Assembly (NCBI GenBank): GCA_020466095.1
Contig: CM035807.1
Span: 35,964,039-36,028,038 of the forward strand
Direction of reading: 5' to 3'
Source of the DNA: Chlorops oryzae
Taxonomy: Eukaryota > Arthropoda > Insecta > Diptera > Chloropidae
Length of the DNA: 64,000 bases
The notes below the pieces were generated by a model. That model saw only the letters and a list, made by a program, of their open reading frames with translations, had not been told where the DNA came from and did not search any database. The translations under genes were made by a program, and so were the position numbers. Shown here in pieces: positions 33,043-45,990 of the stretch (position 1 is its first letter; each line of letters opens with the position of its first letter).

Positions 33043-34000
33043 GTTTCGAGGCGCTGATGAGGCATTCAAGAAACTGCCTGCTAAGCGAATTCGCACATTT
33101 GTTTGCTTATCTCAAGTAGATACAATAGCGTTTTAGATTTTTCTGAACGCGACACTAATGTGGAGAAATTTTCACTTCAAGAAATAAGGCAAGGGTATGT
33201 TGCGTTGCTCGGCTGAAGCGAAGCGTAATCTGGGGATTGAAATGTTCAGCAGGCGTTGACGTTCTAAGAAGTGGAATTTGTCTTTGGAAAAGAGACGAGC
33301 CGTCTAGGAACTGTGTGAGAGGCTGAGAAATACATACATATGTATAAGTGAAGAAATAAAAATTAGAACAAGCATCTAAATCAACAGCATGGAGATCTTT
33401 TATTGAAAGCCTTATTACAATCTCATCTAAAAGGAGGTCGTGTAATTAACAGAATGGAACTGTAATACAATATTCTCCGTATACAAGGGCGCACCGAGAG
33501 AAAGAGTGCTTTGGTAGCGCTTATATTTGCCAAAGTGGTATATTGACCAGTTATAAGACATTAACCGAAAAAAAATTTGGGGGGCCAAGAAGAAGATTAG
33601 AGAGTTTTGGACCAACAACCCAAAAAATCCGAAAATTTCATGACGTCCGATATCGATGAAAATTTATATATCACATAGAAAAAATCAGACCAAAAATTTA
33701 AATCAAAGGAAAATCATTACAAAACGGCTTCAACAAGGAATATTTTTATTTAAATCTATATTATTCATCTTGTTCAGTCAAACAAATTAAAAATTTCTAC
33801 TTTTGGATACCTTCTTCAGGTTGAATCGAACATGAAATTTTCAAAAATTGTGAATAAATTTGAATTGTTGAACCTTATTACCAAGGACATATGTTTAGAA
33901 AATGACAAAATTTTAGATTTGAAAATTTCCATATTTAAAATACTGATTATAGTCTAAGAAGAAACTGTCAAAAAAGAATTTAATTAACGTTCGTTAAATG
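33043..34000. other. Non-coding DNA
   Basis: Nothing recognised. Confidence 0.45.
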
Positions 34001-34565
34001 CAAATGGTGCCATAGAGCACTTCTGCATTAGAACATGCCCCAAAAAATAGCCATTTGGATAGGATTAATCGACGATTTCTCACTCCTTCTTTGATGAAAA
34101 TATTTCAGTAATTTTAATGAAATACGTTCTAAATAATACATATCTTTATAATGTCTTATTTTATAAAACAATGAGAATTACTGCCTAAACGGGATTTTAA
34201 AAACATTCCCCGCTAATTAAAAATACCTCTTTTTTGAATTCAACCACAAATGTTGATCAATGACTGAACAATATTTCCTTTTAAGCTTTTTTACTGCTCG
34301 TAAGCAAATAACATTAAAGGACTGCGTTTGAATAACGCCTCTTATTAAAAACAATCAGCAATGGTTATTCTGCTTCGCTCGTGTAATGCTTAAATAAGTT
34401 AACACCATCTTCTAAGTAAATCTTCGGACGCTAACATTATTTTGAAAACCAATATGAATAGCAACTAGTCTACGTTTGGGATATCTTCAGTAGCTCTAAA
34501 CTGGTCAAAAAAGGACCATCTCTAGTCTGGACCGTGCTGCGTTGAAGTCGACCATGCCGTTCAAA
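34001..34565. repeat. Diverged tandem duplication, copy 1
   Basis: Shared with copy 2 in the same order are: GATGAAAATATTTCAG; a GGGATTTT...ACATTCCCCGCT block (34191-34213); ATACCTCTTTT; TTTTAAGCT; ACTGCGTTTGAATAACGC (34321-34338); CAGCAA; GCTTAAATAAGTTAACACC; TTTTGAAAACCAAT; and GGGATATCTTCAG. Similar order with 580-620 bp spacing indicates an old duplication of about 0.6 kb. Confidence 0.75.
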
Positions 34566-35170
34566 TTTGGTGTAACGAAATGTGTTCAGCTAGCCTTCTC
34601 ATTCAAGGCAATATGCTTCTCCAAAAAGCACAATTTGCGATAAAGGTAAAGGAGGAGTTTTCCCCTTCTTTGAATAAAATGATTTCAGTTTTTTTTTTTA
34701 ATGAATGAACTTCAAAATACATAATTTGTAAAATGCTTTTCGTATAAATGCACTGGCTCGGCCTATAAGCGGGATTTTGATATAAACATTCCCCGCTTAT
34801 AAAGAATACCCTCTTTTGAAGTTAGAAATTCTGTACAGCATTCATCATGTTGCTATCAATGAAATCTGATTACAATATTTCCAATTTTAAGCTATTTTAT
34901 ACTGAAAGCTACCGTAAGCTAAATAAATTTAAGGCAAATACTGCGTTTCCATAACGCTCTCTATTATATAAAACCAGAGTCAGCAATTTTATTTGCTTCA
35001 AATCTGCGTGAGTGCTTAAAAAGCTTAACACCTCTTCATAAGTAAAAATCAGCCTCGGAGCGGCTCGACAATATTTTGAAAGACCAATGTATTGAAAAGC
35101 AATGAGTGAAAACGGGGATATCTTTTCAGAGCTTAAACTCCAGTGAAGCAAATTAGATTCCTATATCCGC
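34566..35170. repeat. Diverged tandem duplication, copy 2
   Basis: The second copy keeps the block series, for example GCGGGATTTTGATATAAACA then TTCCCCGCTT at 34769-34798 and ACTGCGTTTCCATAACGC at 34940-34957. In this copy AAGCGGG and CCCGCTT can pair as a stem. No open frame spans the unit in either copy. Confidence 0.75.
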
Positions 35171-35844
35171 ACCAACGGACTGTCTTGGGTGCTTAGAAAC
35201 GCATATCGTTAGTTTATGTCGTGAGTAGCTCAAAAATAACTCACCCAAGAAAGAGGATTTTGCTGACTATGCTAACGTATGTATGCCTTTATTAACATTG
35301 GTCCCTTCGCTCTCTAATAAAATTTTTGAAGACGTATTTCACTTATTTATGCTAATACTGCGAATGGAAAGTAATCTTTTATGTTCGTTACGCTTTATTT
35401 GGCAGATTCTTTCTTTTTGTGCATCTATGTAAAGAAATGATGGTGGGTGTGATCCTTGCGAGAAAACATTCCTTCGAAAATATACCACCGTTGTCAGGTA
35501 GTTTCGTTGTTACAACAATACTTCTGGGTTTCGCTATGAAGTGCCTCCCTCCGTTTGTTATTTTGATTTTCATTTCAACACTCGCCCACATCGCGTTCAC
35601 ATGAAAGTACATTGAAAATGCTTCATCTTAGTCAATATTATCATCAACATCCGTTACATAGTCATCAACGGATCATCATTTTCATTCAATCAATAAGTTT
35701 TTTCTACGTACACATTTTCTTTCAAACCACTTGTCACGCATACACCGACTGATATAGATTGCGAAATATGGGTGTATAAAAATACAAAAAAAAAAAAATA
35801 AAAAAATAATAAAATAAAAATAAGAATAAAAATCTTGCCAACTT
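35171..35844. other. Non-coding DNA with A-rich tract
   Basis: Low-complexity AAATAAAAATAA-type sequence at about 35779-35832. No gene supported. Confidence 0.45.
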
Positions 35845-36945
35845 TTTATGATTTTTTTTTTTTTTTTATTATTTGCCTTTCTCTTCTTCTTGTCTGCGTC
35901 TTGCCAATTGGAAAATTCGATTTCCGTTGTTGAGAACGTGATGTGGTTTACCTAAGCATCATCGCAGTATCTTGTGTCGTACTCCTTCGCAAGTGGGATG
36001 TATGGACAAAATGCGTGAGCATATATCTATGTATGATTGAGTATAAAAAATTATATATACTGTTTATGGAAAGTATTCGGCTGATGAGAATAAAAAATAA
36101 TAAAAAAATAGAGGGAAAATAGCACGACGTGAAAAACTTATGGCTGCCGTTTGCTGCTGATGGCACATTTCCGCCTGACTAAATTCAATACTTCATCCTC
36201 ACTCTCGATTTTCGGAAATATTTTCTACAACACATCAAGTATGTGCGTTTCTCGCCGACGCATTTTCGGAAATGTGTTTTCGATATATCGTTTTTAGTCC
36301 ATTATAAAACAAGGAATATTATTTATGAATCATTTTACGACTTTATCGTTGAGTTAGTTCTTCTTTTTTGTGGTCTCGGACTTCGTTACGGAAAATTTTA
36401 TTGAATTTTGTAAACAATTATGTTGTCTAACGTATTATTTTTATCTATCGTGGGTTTCATTTTCTCATAGAAAGTAAAAACATTATGGATTCTATTATTT
36501 AGATCTAAAAGAGGAAAAGAGATTTATGGCAGAAATACTGAAAGTTTTTGCAAATATTGCATGCATAAATCAGAAGAATGGAACACACACAACAACACAG
36601 TGATATTAATAATTTATTGATCAAAATCTGGAATTTTCTTTGAGCGTGCCTATAGCTCAAATCACAGTTCTTTTGCCTCGATATGATGCATCTAATTAAT
36701 TAATCAGCAAGATATGATTCATCATATTTAATAGAGGATTCTCTAAAGCTTTGAAAATTTGAACGCAGTTTTGTTTCATCTATGCATGTTTTCTACTTAT
36801 TTTCGAAATATAAAAATATAAAAAAAATATTTTGACGGCGAAAAAAATTCGATACTCAATATTCGACCACATCGCTGTTCGAGGTATCTTTTGACTCCGT
36901 TGAAGATATCTACTCATATTCCGTACACTCAGCAACCTGAAATAA
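35845..36945. other. Non-coding DNA with T-rich start
   Basis: A run of about 17 T near 35851-35867. Otherwise nothing is recognised up to the type A repeat. Confidence 0.45.
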
Positions 36946-37534
36946 TTTTTTACACCCGACACACTCTGTGTCGAGGGTATATTGCGTTTGTGTGGTTGTG
37001 TGTAACACCCAGAACCAGTCGAGATAGACCATACTAAATATATATAGAAATGATTAGCGTTTTCAGGCGATCCGATTTAGCCTTGTCCGTCCGTCCGTAT
37101 GTCTGTCTGTCTGTCTGTCTGTATACAAGTTTCTTATCGAAGGAGTTGAGCTATCTTTTTTGGACGAATTTTGGTATGCGTGCTCACGGGGACATGAGTA
37201 AGAACAGGTTCGAGAATGGACCCGAGCGGACCATTTTTAGGGGTACCTCCAGTACTGGGGTCTGTTACGAAATTCACTCGAAATTCAAATGGGACTTGAA
37301 CGAAAGCTGACAAGTATGCTTTCTTTTTATCCATAAACAAAAATCGTTTCAAAAATTTTTATTGATCGGTCTATTATTTAGGGTAACTCCAGCACTAGGC
37401 TCTGTCACAGAAATCCCAAAACTGCCAGAAAATCATAATTTTTCAAAATTATTTAGAAACTTACAATTTGAGCGTATATTTAAACCTCCGATTAGAATTC
37501 GAAAAATTTGGAAAAGTGGGCGCGGCAAAGGGTC

Positions 37535-37547
37535 GGTTTTCATGAAT
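37535..37547. repeat. 13-bp target duplication GGTTTTCATGAAT, left
   Basis: Repeated exactly at 39081-39093 on the other side of the LINE. Confidence 0.9.
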
Positions 37548-39080
37548 TTTTTTTTTTTTTTTTTTTTTTTAAAACAATTCATTTAATTTATTGGATCACT
37601 CCTTTAGGATAGGAGTCTATCAATAATTTATAAAATCTTACACCTAAAGTTAACAATTACATATCACAGAGCATATTCAGATTTGAAGAATCCTTTATGG
37701 GATGTAATTTTTAGATAATTACGTGCCTTTTCGCTGGAGCTAGGCTTTTATGATGTGTGTGTAGGAGCACATGTAATTGAGAACGGTGTTGGAGAGCTTA
37801 ATATAAAGCTCAGCAAGGTGGTTATGCAGTGGATTACCCGGGAGAATGTAGATTTTTTGACTTTATAGCTAGGAAAGCTGTTGTTTTTGGAAGTGCATGG
37901 ATTGCACTCCGAAAACCGCGTCGGCAATCAGCTAGGAGAGCTGTGTTGTTGAATGTGCATGGATTGCACCTGTTGTATTTGGAAGCGCTGGTCGATCATT
38001 TCTTTTTAGCCTCGAATAGTGTAATGAATTAGTTAGTGAACGCGCTAGTGGATTTACGTGCGCTCGCAGTTTACAAAAATATTTTTCTTTGATTTTGGCG
38101 AATTCCGTTTTCACCATTTCTACGTTGAGCTCTCTATGTATTCTTTCATTTGTAACAAACCATGGGGCTCCTGTAATTGTCCTAAGGATTTTAGATTGTG
38201 CTCTCTGTAGAATGTCTATATTCGAAGCGCTTGCATGTCCATACAATTGCAAAACCATAAGTCCATATTGGTTTAATAACTTGCTTGTACAGAAGGACTT
38301 TATAATCTAGTTTTAGATCAGAGCGATTATTTATGAGCCAGTGTAACCTGCTTGCTTGCAGCTTCATTTGGGTTCTCTTAGCCTCGATGTGCTTACGCCA
38401 TGTCAATCTTTTATCTAAGTGAATTCCGAGGTAAGTAACTTCTTCACATTGAGGGATGCGCGTGTTATTAAGGAAAATGTCCGGCGAAGCTTTCCTGTTT
38501 AGCGTGAAAGTGATATGTCGGCATTTGAGTTCGTTTATTTGGATTCGCCATTTAGTAAGCCAGTCATGGATTTCGCGGAGATGATTTTGGAGCTTAGAAG
38601 TTGCAACACAAATATCCTTGTGGCGGCTTAGTATCGCTGTGTCGTCAGCAAATGTCGAAATTGATACTCGATCGCTATTAGGAATATCCGCTGTGTACAA
38701 AAGATAGAGAATAGGCCCAACAACACTTCCTTGAGGAACCCCTGCATGAATTTCATAACATTTTGTTGTAAACGAGTTGTGTTTTACTTGAAACGTTCTA
38801 TGTTTTAAGTATGACTCAAAGGTCGCGTGAAAATTTAAAGGAAGTAAGTTTCTGATTTTATGCAGCAAACCGTCGTGCCAAACTTTGTCGAACGCTTGTT
38901 GCACGTCCAGAAAAACTGCGGAGCAGTACTCCGATGTTCAAATGCGATTCTTTTTCGTTGGTAATACGATTTACTTGCTCAATAGTACCGTGTTTTTTTC
39001 TGAATCCAAATTGATGGGAAGGAATAATATGTTGTTCCTGAAGAAATGGAGTCAATTTAGATATCAAAAGTTTTTCGAAT
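37548..39080 (-). mobile_element. 5'-truncated jockey-type LINE with poly(A) tail
   Basis: A 1.5-kb insertion. Its minus-strand 3' end is a ~23-nt poly(A), visible as T at 37548-37570. Its 5' end is cut inside ORF2. A 13-bp duplication flanks it. Truncated 5' end, A-tail and variable-length duplication are the standard marks of target-primed reverse transcription. A 3'UTR of about 0.36 kb separates the ORF2 stop (37932) from the tail. Confidence 0.94.
37932..39078 (-). pseudogene. Jockey-type reverse transcriptase, two frameshifts
   Basis: Minus-strand ORF2 C-terminal half. It starts at the truncation with FEKLLISKLTPFLQ and IIPSHQFGFRKKHGTIEQV (RT fingers), then shifts frame near 38920-38945. 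The main part (38904-38200) has FDKVWHDGLL (first catalytic aspartate region), GVPQGSVVGPILYLLYTADI, STFADDTAI (FADD catalytic box), WRIQINELKC and VTYLGIHLDKRLTW. A second frameshift near 38195-38255 leads to YGHASASNIDILQRAQSKIL and a C-terminus ending at 37932. The enzyme would copy LINE RNA into DNA at the target. Endonuclease and ORF1 are absent because of 5' truncation. With two frameshifts and the truncation it cannot be functional, but the sequence is otherwise well preserved, so the insertion is fairly young. Confidence 0.94.
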
Positions 39081-39093
39081 GGTTTTCATGAAT
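39081..39093. repeat. 13-bp target duplication GGTTTTCATGAAT, right
   Basis: Exact match to 37535-37547. Confidence 0.9.
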
Positions 39094-39188
39094 AAATTGA
39101 ACAAAAGTGTTTAAAAATTATGTTCACATGTGTTTCATGAGTCGGGTATTGTATTGTCAGGCTCGCGTGACTATAACACCCTCACTTG

Positions 39189-41854
39189 TTTATATTGAGG
39201 TAATCCTTCTTCGGAACCATTCAATGGTTTATTTAGGAGACTTATCCCAGCATGTGAAGATCTAATGAAAGCAAATAAGAGAAAAAAAAATCAATTCCTT
39301 CGGCTCAACGCAATCAGCATAAAAACAAAACACTTCATAAAGCTTTATTTTGTTGTAGGTATGCTTAGAATTCTAAATCAAAGTCATAGCAACTCAAACT
39401 AAAATTACATTAGGAAGAAGGGATAAAAGCCTCTCGAACGTACTAACATACATACATGTAAGCCTATACACGTGCATGTGTGTAACGCAACGGAAAGTGC
39501 TCGCCGGCTTACAAGGCACTATATCAATGTCACACTAATCCAACGGCGAGTACGGCAGAAAGTACTTTATCAATCAAAGCAGAAAGGCTTTGTGATAGAA
39601 AAAACTCAATAGAATATCTCGATACGTGAAGAGCAATGAAAATTGAAATGAAAAATCGTAAAACTGAAATAAGTATCTCGAATAATTAAGTAAGAGCTGT
39701 AAATCAATGAAGCCGGTTGTCGTCTAATGCCACTTATAGACACGCCAAATAAGGGAATTGCCCGTGCCTTGAGCTTAACCGTAACTCATCTAAGCAACAC
39801 AAATTAAATCCCAATTGCACACTTCAATTCTGCAGCACAACAAAATGGCAAAACAAATGTTTGGTCGTTCACTCGAAGGTGCGGGAAGTGCCAACTTTGT
39901 AATTTCACGATTGATTTTGCGTTTAGTCACTTGACGAAGAGAAATAAGGGTTGTCCATTCGCTAGGGGTTGCAAAACTGACAAAGCAATTGGGTTCAATA
40001 AATCCGACATTAAGTGAAGATAAAACACACAGGCTCAAAGAAATAAAAAAAATTAAATAAATAAGGGAATAGCCGAGTGGGTAACAAAAGGCAACATTAA
40101 ATGCGAACTCAGTAATCCCCTGATTTTCTTTTCTTTTTTTATATCGAACATATGCGCTTAGCTAAAGGCTCACCTTGAGTTAAGCAACCAAAGATGACAA
40201 TTCAAAAAACAAAAGAGGAAACAAAAAGGAGAGAAAAGTGTTTGTCACCCATGTAATTTTGTTCCCGCGATGACTGTTAATGCGAAACTGCGCAAAATTG
40301 TCAAATCATGGCGAGTGTTGCACGTAATGCGCTTCGTAAATATTTATTAAAGAGCACGTAGAGCATTTGTAAACAAAGCACAAATGTTTGGTGTGTGTCC
40401 TGTTCCGGGCAGGACTACTATTTCTACAACTACTTCGGCTACAATCACAAACGTAACAGACCCTCTGACAGCATAAATAAATAAACCTAATTGTCACACA
40501 AATACGAACAGACAAGCCAGCAAAGTGAAATTCGTCTGGCCGCATCTGTTAGTTGCAGTTGCACGTCTTCCTATAAATTAGTTTTATACGCCATGATGAA
40601 GAGCCCACATGTACAGTTTGGCAAAATTTTGTTTTTGTTTTTTGTTTTAGGGACGCTCGGAATATCATGCTTCATGAACTTTGAGTAAATAGAAAAGCTG
40701 AACCTTTTTTTTTCATCGTCATGAGTTCGCATTTTTATTGTGAGGCCCTTGAAAATTATGCCCTTAAATTACTCTTTAAGACACTGTGCTGGATCTATAC
40801 TGTTGAATGGCAAACCAATGTCACCAAACAGGGATAAAAAACATACTTTTTTCATAACATCGTTCACTAGAAAAAGGACACTTCTTCTTTGGTGAGTATT
40901 TGTACGCTCTCATAACTGCACGGTACTAATATAAGAAACCTGTCCATATTTCCTAGTAGACGTCCTATGATGTGCCGTATGTGTAAACTTAATTCGCTGA
41001 GTATACCAGTTTTATACACAAGCTACATATATACCGGGTGTATGGCATAGTACACAGTTTTGGAAAAAATGTGAAAACTTTGATTTTTCTTATGTTGGCC
41101 TATCTATTTCTTCATACACTTCGTGCCCAGACACCAAAAGACTCAGCTGGGTTACTGGCTTGTGGTAGAAAATATGAAAATGTTTTCAATAAAATTTGAT
41201 ATTTAATCTGGTTTAGTGAATATACCCGACTTTCTTCTATTCCCTAAGCACAAGTGATATTCAAGCGGCGAAATGATACAATGGTCACCTTCCCTAGCTA
41301 AGTAGCATCCTGTCCCTACTAAACCACTAAAGAAAACACATTTCTTTATTCGCTAGCGAAGTAGAAGGCGAAATATAACGTATTAAATGACAGCCCGTTT
41401 CTGACAAAGACATCGGCATGTTAAATTCGACAACATTGCAGGTAGGCGAGGGACTGATCGCCTCCACCAGTGACTAGTAAAATCGCTGGCTTTTTGGTAG
41501 CTTATTTTATTTTTGTAAAGGGTAATAATCAAATAAATAATATCAGAAGTCAGTGTCTGCTCTAATTTGCAGAGGTGATATCAACATGTTCTAATTAACA
41601 GATGAGCTTGACAGCGTAAAAGGAGCTTGTCGAGTTCGAACAACGTGGCACGGGCTCCAACCGACGCTACAAGAAGTTGTTATTCCCGAAAAACTTTTTA
41701 TATACCTACTTATTTATAGCTAATGGTCCAACCCGTGACACTCCTACTGACTGGCATTCTGAGCGCAATCGCGTAATTTTAGAGCTTAACTATTGTTGAT
41801 CGTTTTCAAAATTTCAAATCCTTGAGAATAACATCTTAAAGCTTTACAAGTGAG
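39189..41854. other. Non-coding DNA
   Basis: No gene supported by splice sites or domains. No element boundary recognised. Confidence 0.45.
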
Positions 41855-42015
41855 TGTCATGGGTGTGACCGTCTCCATTGAATCGCCCCCAAAATCTAAA
41901 GAAATGATCAGCGTCACCAAAAGAATCGTTCAGCTTTGTCCATCCCTCTGTCCATTTATAGGAGCTGAGATATCTTGAAGTTTGATATTGAAGTAGTTTG
42001 ATGGATCCCCCTTTA
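41855..42015 (-). repeat. Diverged fragment related to type A/B repeats
   Basis: Reversed, this contains AGATATCTCAGCTCCTATAA, GGACAGAGGGATGGACA and TGGTGACGCTGATCATTTCT, all blocks of the type A 3' region. Neither terminus is present. Confidence 0.6.
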
Positions 42016-43178
42016 AGGGCATTTCTAAAGCAAGGGTCTTTTATTGACATTGCAAAAAAATTCTTTTATAAATGCTTGAGTGATTCCATAAAAAAGCCTA
42101 TAAAAAAATCTGTAGTGCAGATTCTGCGCTATATAACGAAACTGGAAAGGCGAAACTATCTGGTGTAATTTTCCTTAATAGGCATGGCCTGCAAAACTAT
42201 TAAAACACATGTACATATGTATGTAACTAGTCACCATCACTATATAATCACTACATCCATTGCGTCGGTCTGTCCGCCTGTCTTTCCGTATGTTGTTGTA
42301 TTTCCTCCGATACGGCTGAACCAATGAGATCGATCGGCCAAAGAACAGTTCAAATGGACGTCATTCGTAAATAGGGACATTTACTAAATACAGGGAGAAG
42401 AAAACTCTTAAAACTTGGGAAACACTGGACACTTTTCTTTGAAATTTGGTACACTGGTGGTCCTCCAAAAACCACAGCCGCAAATACCAATAAATAATGG
42501 TAATGGAAGCTTAAAACTTAAAATTTAGGTTTACCAAGACTACTCGCACAACATAAACCACTTATGCGAACTAGTGGGCCAATATCGTCGGTTTTTTTGT
42601 AGCAAACGAATCTAATAGTTGCTTATTATCAACCAACTTATCTTTTTATGATGAACTGTTCATTGAAGTTGTTGACAATATTAAATATTAAATATCTCAG
42701 CACATCGGAGCAATATGCTGCAGACTGGTGCTTGACTTGAATCGAAATGCAATGTTGTATATAGAAAAGTGAGGGTGAATGAAAGAACGCTATGAGAGTA
42801 ATATTAACGAGAAGTAATAGCATCCATTTTAAATCAACAGCGATAAATATGGACCTAAGTGCTTAAGTCTAGAACATGAAAACAGAGTTAGAGACTATGT
42901 AGTTGAAGATGTTGAGAAAAGCACGGCAACGAAACCCACAGTCGCAACTGCGATTTACCCAGCTATTGTGATGATTGTTGACTTTGGCATAATGAAAGAA
43001 AAAGAGATATCCCTTTTCTTTCCCTTGCCGATATAAAAAATTGATAAGATCTATAAAGAATAAAGAAGCGATTTGCATGGTCTGCTATAATAAGGATACA
43101 CAAAATATAAAAAAAAAATTTTTTTTTATCAAGCGATGACTTGGAATTTGTCCAGCTGCTCCATTTTATATTCCTGAG
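42016..43178. other. Non-coding DNA
   Basis: A GTCTGTCCGCCTGTCTTTCC tract at about 42268-42287 hints at another repeat relic. No boundaries seen. Confidence 0.4.
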
Positions 43179-43201
43179 TTTTTTTTTTTTTTTTTTTTTT
43201 T
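43179..43201. repeat. T23 homopolymer
   Basis: A run of about 23 T with no adjoining LINE recognised. Confidence 0.8.
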
Positions 43202-44688
43202 GCCTTTTTATGGTTCCCTTTACTTTATTTTCCGTCAGTTATGTACGACTTAAGCTTCCTTCATTACTCTGGCAAACAAAGCACAAAAGTTGTTGTGAAT
43301 CTCATAAGTGCGCCCAGCACCAACGTCAGTTTCGGCCTCGTTTTTATTTTTATTTTTATTTCTATTTTTCATTTTTTGTTACTTTGTTTCTTGTTCTCAT
43401 AATGTAATAAAATATTCAGCGTTAAAGTGAAGTAAACGCAAGAACAAAAAAGGAAAGAATTAAATGAAATAAAAAACTTAAAAGAGGCCTGTAAACTTTT
43501 CGTTCTGTAGTGAAATACTGCAGCAGCTGCGGCGGCGGCAACAGCACAATAGCAGCCGAGTAAGATCTGAAGAGTGTACACTGAACACCATTGGACAGCT
43601 TTAAGACGGTTTGTAGATATGATAAAATGTCCTTTCGAAAATATGATGCCTATAAACTCAAACATACATATAAATACTCGCTATAGTAGTATAAGTACTA
43701 AGTGTGCCTTTTTCTTCAAGAAAAAAAAAAGACAACTTTTAAAAAAGAAAGGAAAACCAGAAGAAAATAACCGTTCGAAAAAGTTTTCACATTACTGCAA
43801 ACTTACAGTAGAGTGAAATTTTCTTAAGGAAATTATGAAGGGATTTCGCGTGCGGCATTATTAAATTGTTTGACTCTTGAGGATAATAGACAATGCTTGG
43901 TTGTTTGGTAGAACTTAAATTGACTTTGAAAACTCCAGGCAGTCGGGATATGGCTCGTTTAATATTTGCATTGAAAACTCATAATTTTTATGCGACTCTT
44001 ATAAAAAGTTGTTCCCAACTTTGTGCCATTTTAAAAATAAAGTACAAAATGAGACAAACGTAAGCCACATTTAAGCAGATAACCGACGAATCGACCTATC
44101 TATTTGCTCTCAAATTGAAGCTTTTCTATTTTCCAAGCTTCTGTGTCTTAGATTCTCACAAATTTGTAAGGGTATAACGCTCTTTCATCATGTTTGTATG
44201 CAAATTTAATGGAAAGCCTAATAAAGCTTGAGCGGGTAACTTTTAAGGCTGTATTAAATTCAAATTATTTTGTTTACTTTAAAGGAGGCGGATACCCAGA
44301 ACAATTGAAGTATAGATGGCTATTTGAAAAATATGGTAATCGCGATAAACATACTTAAGGCCGAATACGTGTTATTTCGGGGGAAAAAAGTTTTCTAAGC
44401 CCATAAAAAGTTTGAAAACTATGTTAAAGAAGTGACATTTGAAAATTTTGGAAAAATCGTGTCGTATAAAGATGGTAAATTTAGTGAAAGCGAGTAAACC
44501 TAACAACCCAGAAGATTAAAAACATTAAATCTACGATAAACGTCTTAAATCTGAACATCGAAAAAAGGTCTAATAGAACTGCAGTTGAAAAGAGAAAGAC
44601 GAAGAAATGATATTTATTTACCCAAGTATGTCCTTTTCTCATAAAAAAAAAATGGTCAAATTGTCCTCCAAAAGATCCGTAATTTTTA
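43202..44688. other. Non-coding DNA with simple repeats
   Basis: TATTTT pentamer or hexamer repeats lie at about 43337-43372. A GCAGCAGCTGCGGCGGCGGC tract at about 43519-43540 makes a spurious alanine run. No gene supported. Confidence 0.45.
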
Positions 44689-44857
44689 AGCTGGGACATG
44701 ATACAAAGAGAGCAAGATAGCGCCACTTCGGGTACCGCTATTTTGTAGCATTCGCATTGTTGTTGTTTCAACAACAACAACGAAGCTCTCATTTTGTATT
44801 TGTGACATCATCGGGCTGTAGAGGCGCTATCTTGTTTTCTTGTATCATGAGCTGGGA
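44689..44857. mobile_element. 153-bp MITE with 8-bp target duplication (P-like or hAT-like)
   Basis: Element 44697-44849 is flanked on both sides by AGCTGGGA (44689-44696 and 44850-44857). Its inverted ends begin CATGATACAA and continue to AAGATAGCGCC. Both P and hAT elements make 8-bp duplications. The CATGAT start matches the start of P-element terminal repeats as I remember them, so a P-superfamily MITE is the better guess. The centre holds GTTGTTGTTTCAACAACAAC, itself a hairpin. Confidence 0.85.
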
Positions 44858-45672
44858 GTAATTAAATTGGAGACTGGTCATTTTCAATTCGTACATGTGA
44901 GTAGTTGCGTTATTTTTACGAAGACTCGGGGAGAAGTTGAAGAGAAATCGGCTTATTCTGCGAATAAAATCAATTATTCAATTAGAATGTGTTAGAGGTA
45001 TGGAAATAATAGGAGTCATGGAGTAGGGATATGAGAAGAGTTAGGACATGTAACAGTAGAAGAAGTATAACTAGAAGTAGCATCAGGTGTTTGTATTGTG
45101 TCTTCTCCCATTCAAGAAATAGAAGGTGCTAACAATTATCTAAAGTCTTAAATACCATGAAAGCTGGCCAATGTTGACTCGTTAGCAACACAGTTGCACA
45201 TTTCAAAACAGGATGCAAAGTTGATTCTTCAAACTATTGATCAAAGCGACTTCGATATCAAAGCCTTCGAACTCAGGTACATTCAGAAGCGAACTCAGGA
45301 CTTTGTAATTTCAAAAAATTTTTTAATATAATACATATATTTATGTATGTAATTGAATTGTGGTTGGTGAAACGTAAGAGCTTGTCCGAACCAGCGGTAA
45401 GCCACTGAAGTCATGTAGTGACGAGAAGAGACCGCGTAATACCAGACGTAACTGAGTGTTGGGCCATAATAACTAAGCAGCCTGTCACTGCTATGAAAAT
45501 AAATATGTTATCAGGACATCCACCGTATGCAGCAGATTCGCTATGACACCAGTTTCGAACGATGCGGGCCTGTTACAACAAACATGTGTAGGTATATCAG
45601 ACAAAGTGAGCAATCTTCTAAAATACAGGAATGAATGCCCTCAAATCAAAAATTGGCAGAAGAAAAGAAAAA
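44858..45672. other. Non-coding DNA
   Basis: Nothing recognised. Confidence 0.45.
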
Positions 45673-45990
45673 CATAGTAAGAAAGCTAAAGCCGGTCAAG
45701 CCCGACATTCTTCTATATTGACGCACTACATATGTTTTGCATGTACGAAAGGAAGTTACACAAAATTAATGTTTGTGGGCGTAGCCGTTCACCTTCTATT
45801 CGTCTTGGTCAATCTATGTTTGGAATTTGAACTTTCTATGCCTTTTAATTTATGGGCGTGACGGTGGGCAGATATCCAATTTATTCACTTACGATCGTAG
45901 TCGCGGCCCAACATACTTCCGTGCCAAATTCTGACTTGATTGGTCCAGCCGTTTGAGGGCAGATCCGACCACAGACGATGGACGTTCACA
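45673..45990 (+). repeat. Type B repeat, copy 2, 3'-truncated
   Basis: Starts CATAGTAAGAAAGCTAAAGC, then GGTCAAGCCCGACATTC, GGGCGTGACGGTGGGC, GTGCCAAATTCTGACTTGAT and GATCCGACCACAGACGATGG. The terminal GGGTATAAAAA part is missing. Confidence 0.75.

Larger units (their letters stand above)
36946..39188 (-). repeat. Type A repeat, copy 2, split by a LINE
   Basis: Reverse orientation. The 3' part (36946-37547) carries the terminal hairpin (ACACTCTGTGT), the CCGTCCGTCC/TGTCTGTC tract and the TAGGGGTACCTCCAGTACT motif. The 5' part (39081-39188) ends at CTCACTTG, the reverse of CAAGTGAG. The jockey-type LINE at 37548-39080 sits between them. Removing it and one 13-bp duplication would make the repeat contiguous, showing that the LINE is younger. 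Confidence 0.88.

Noticed and set aside
43369..43665. Minus-strand frame with an alanine run
   Set aside because: Produced by a GCN-type trinucleotide tract; no protein-family features.
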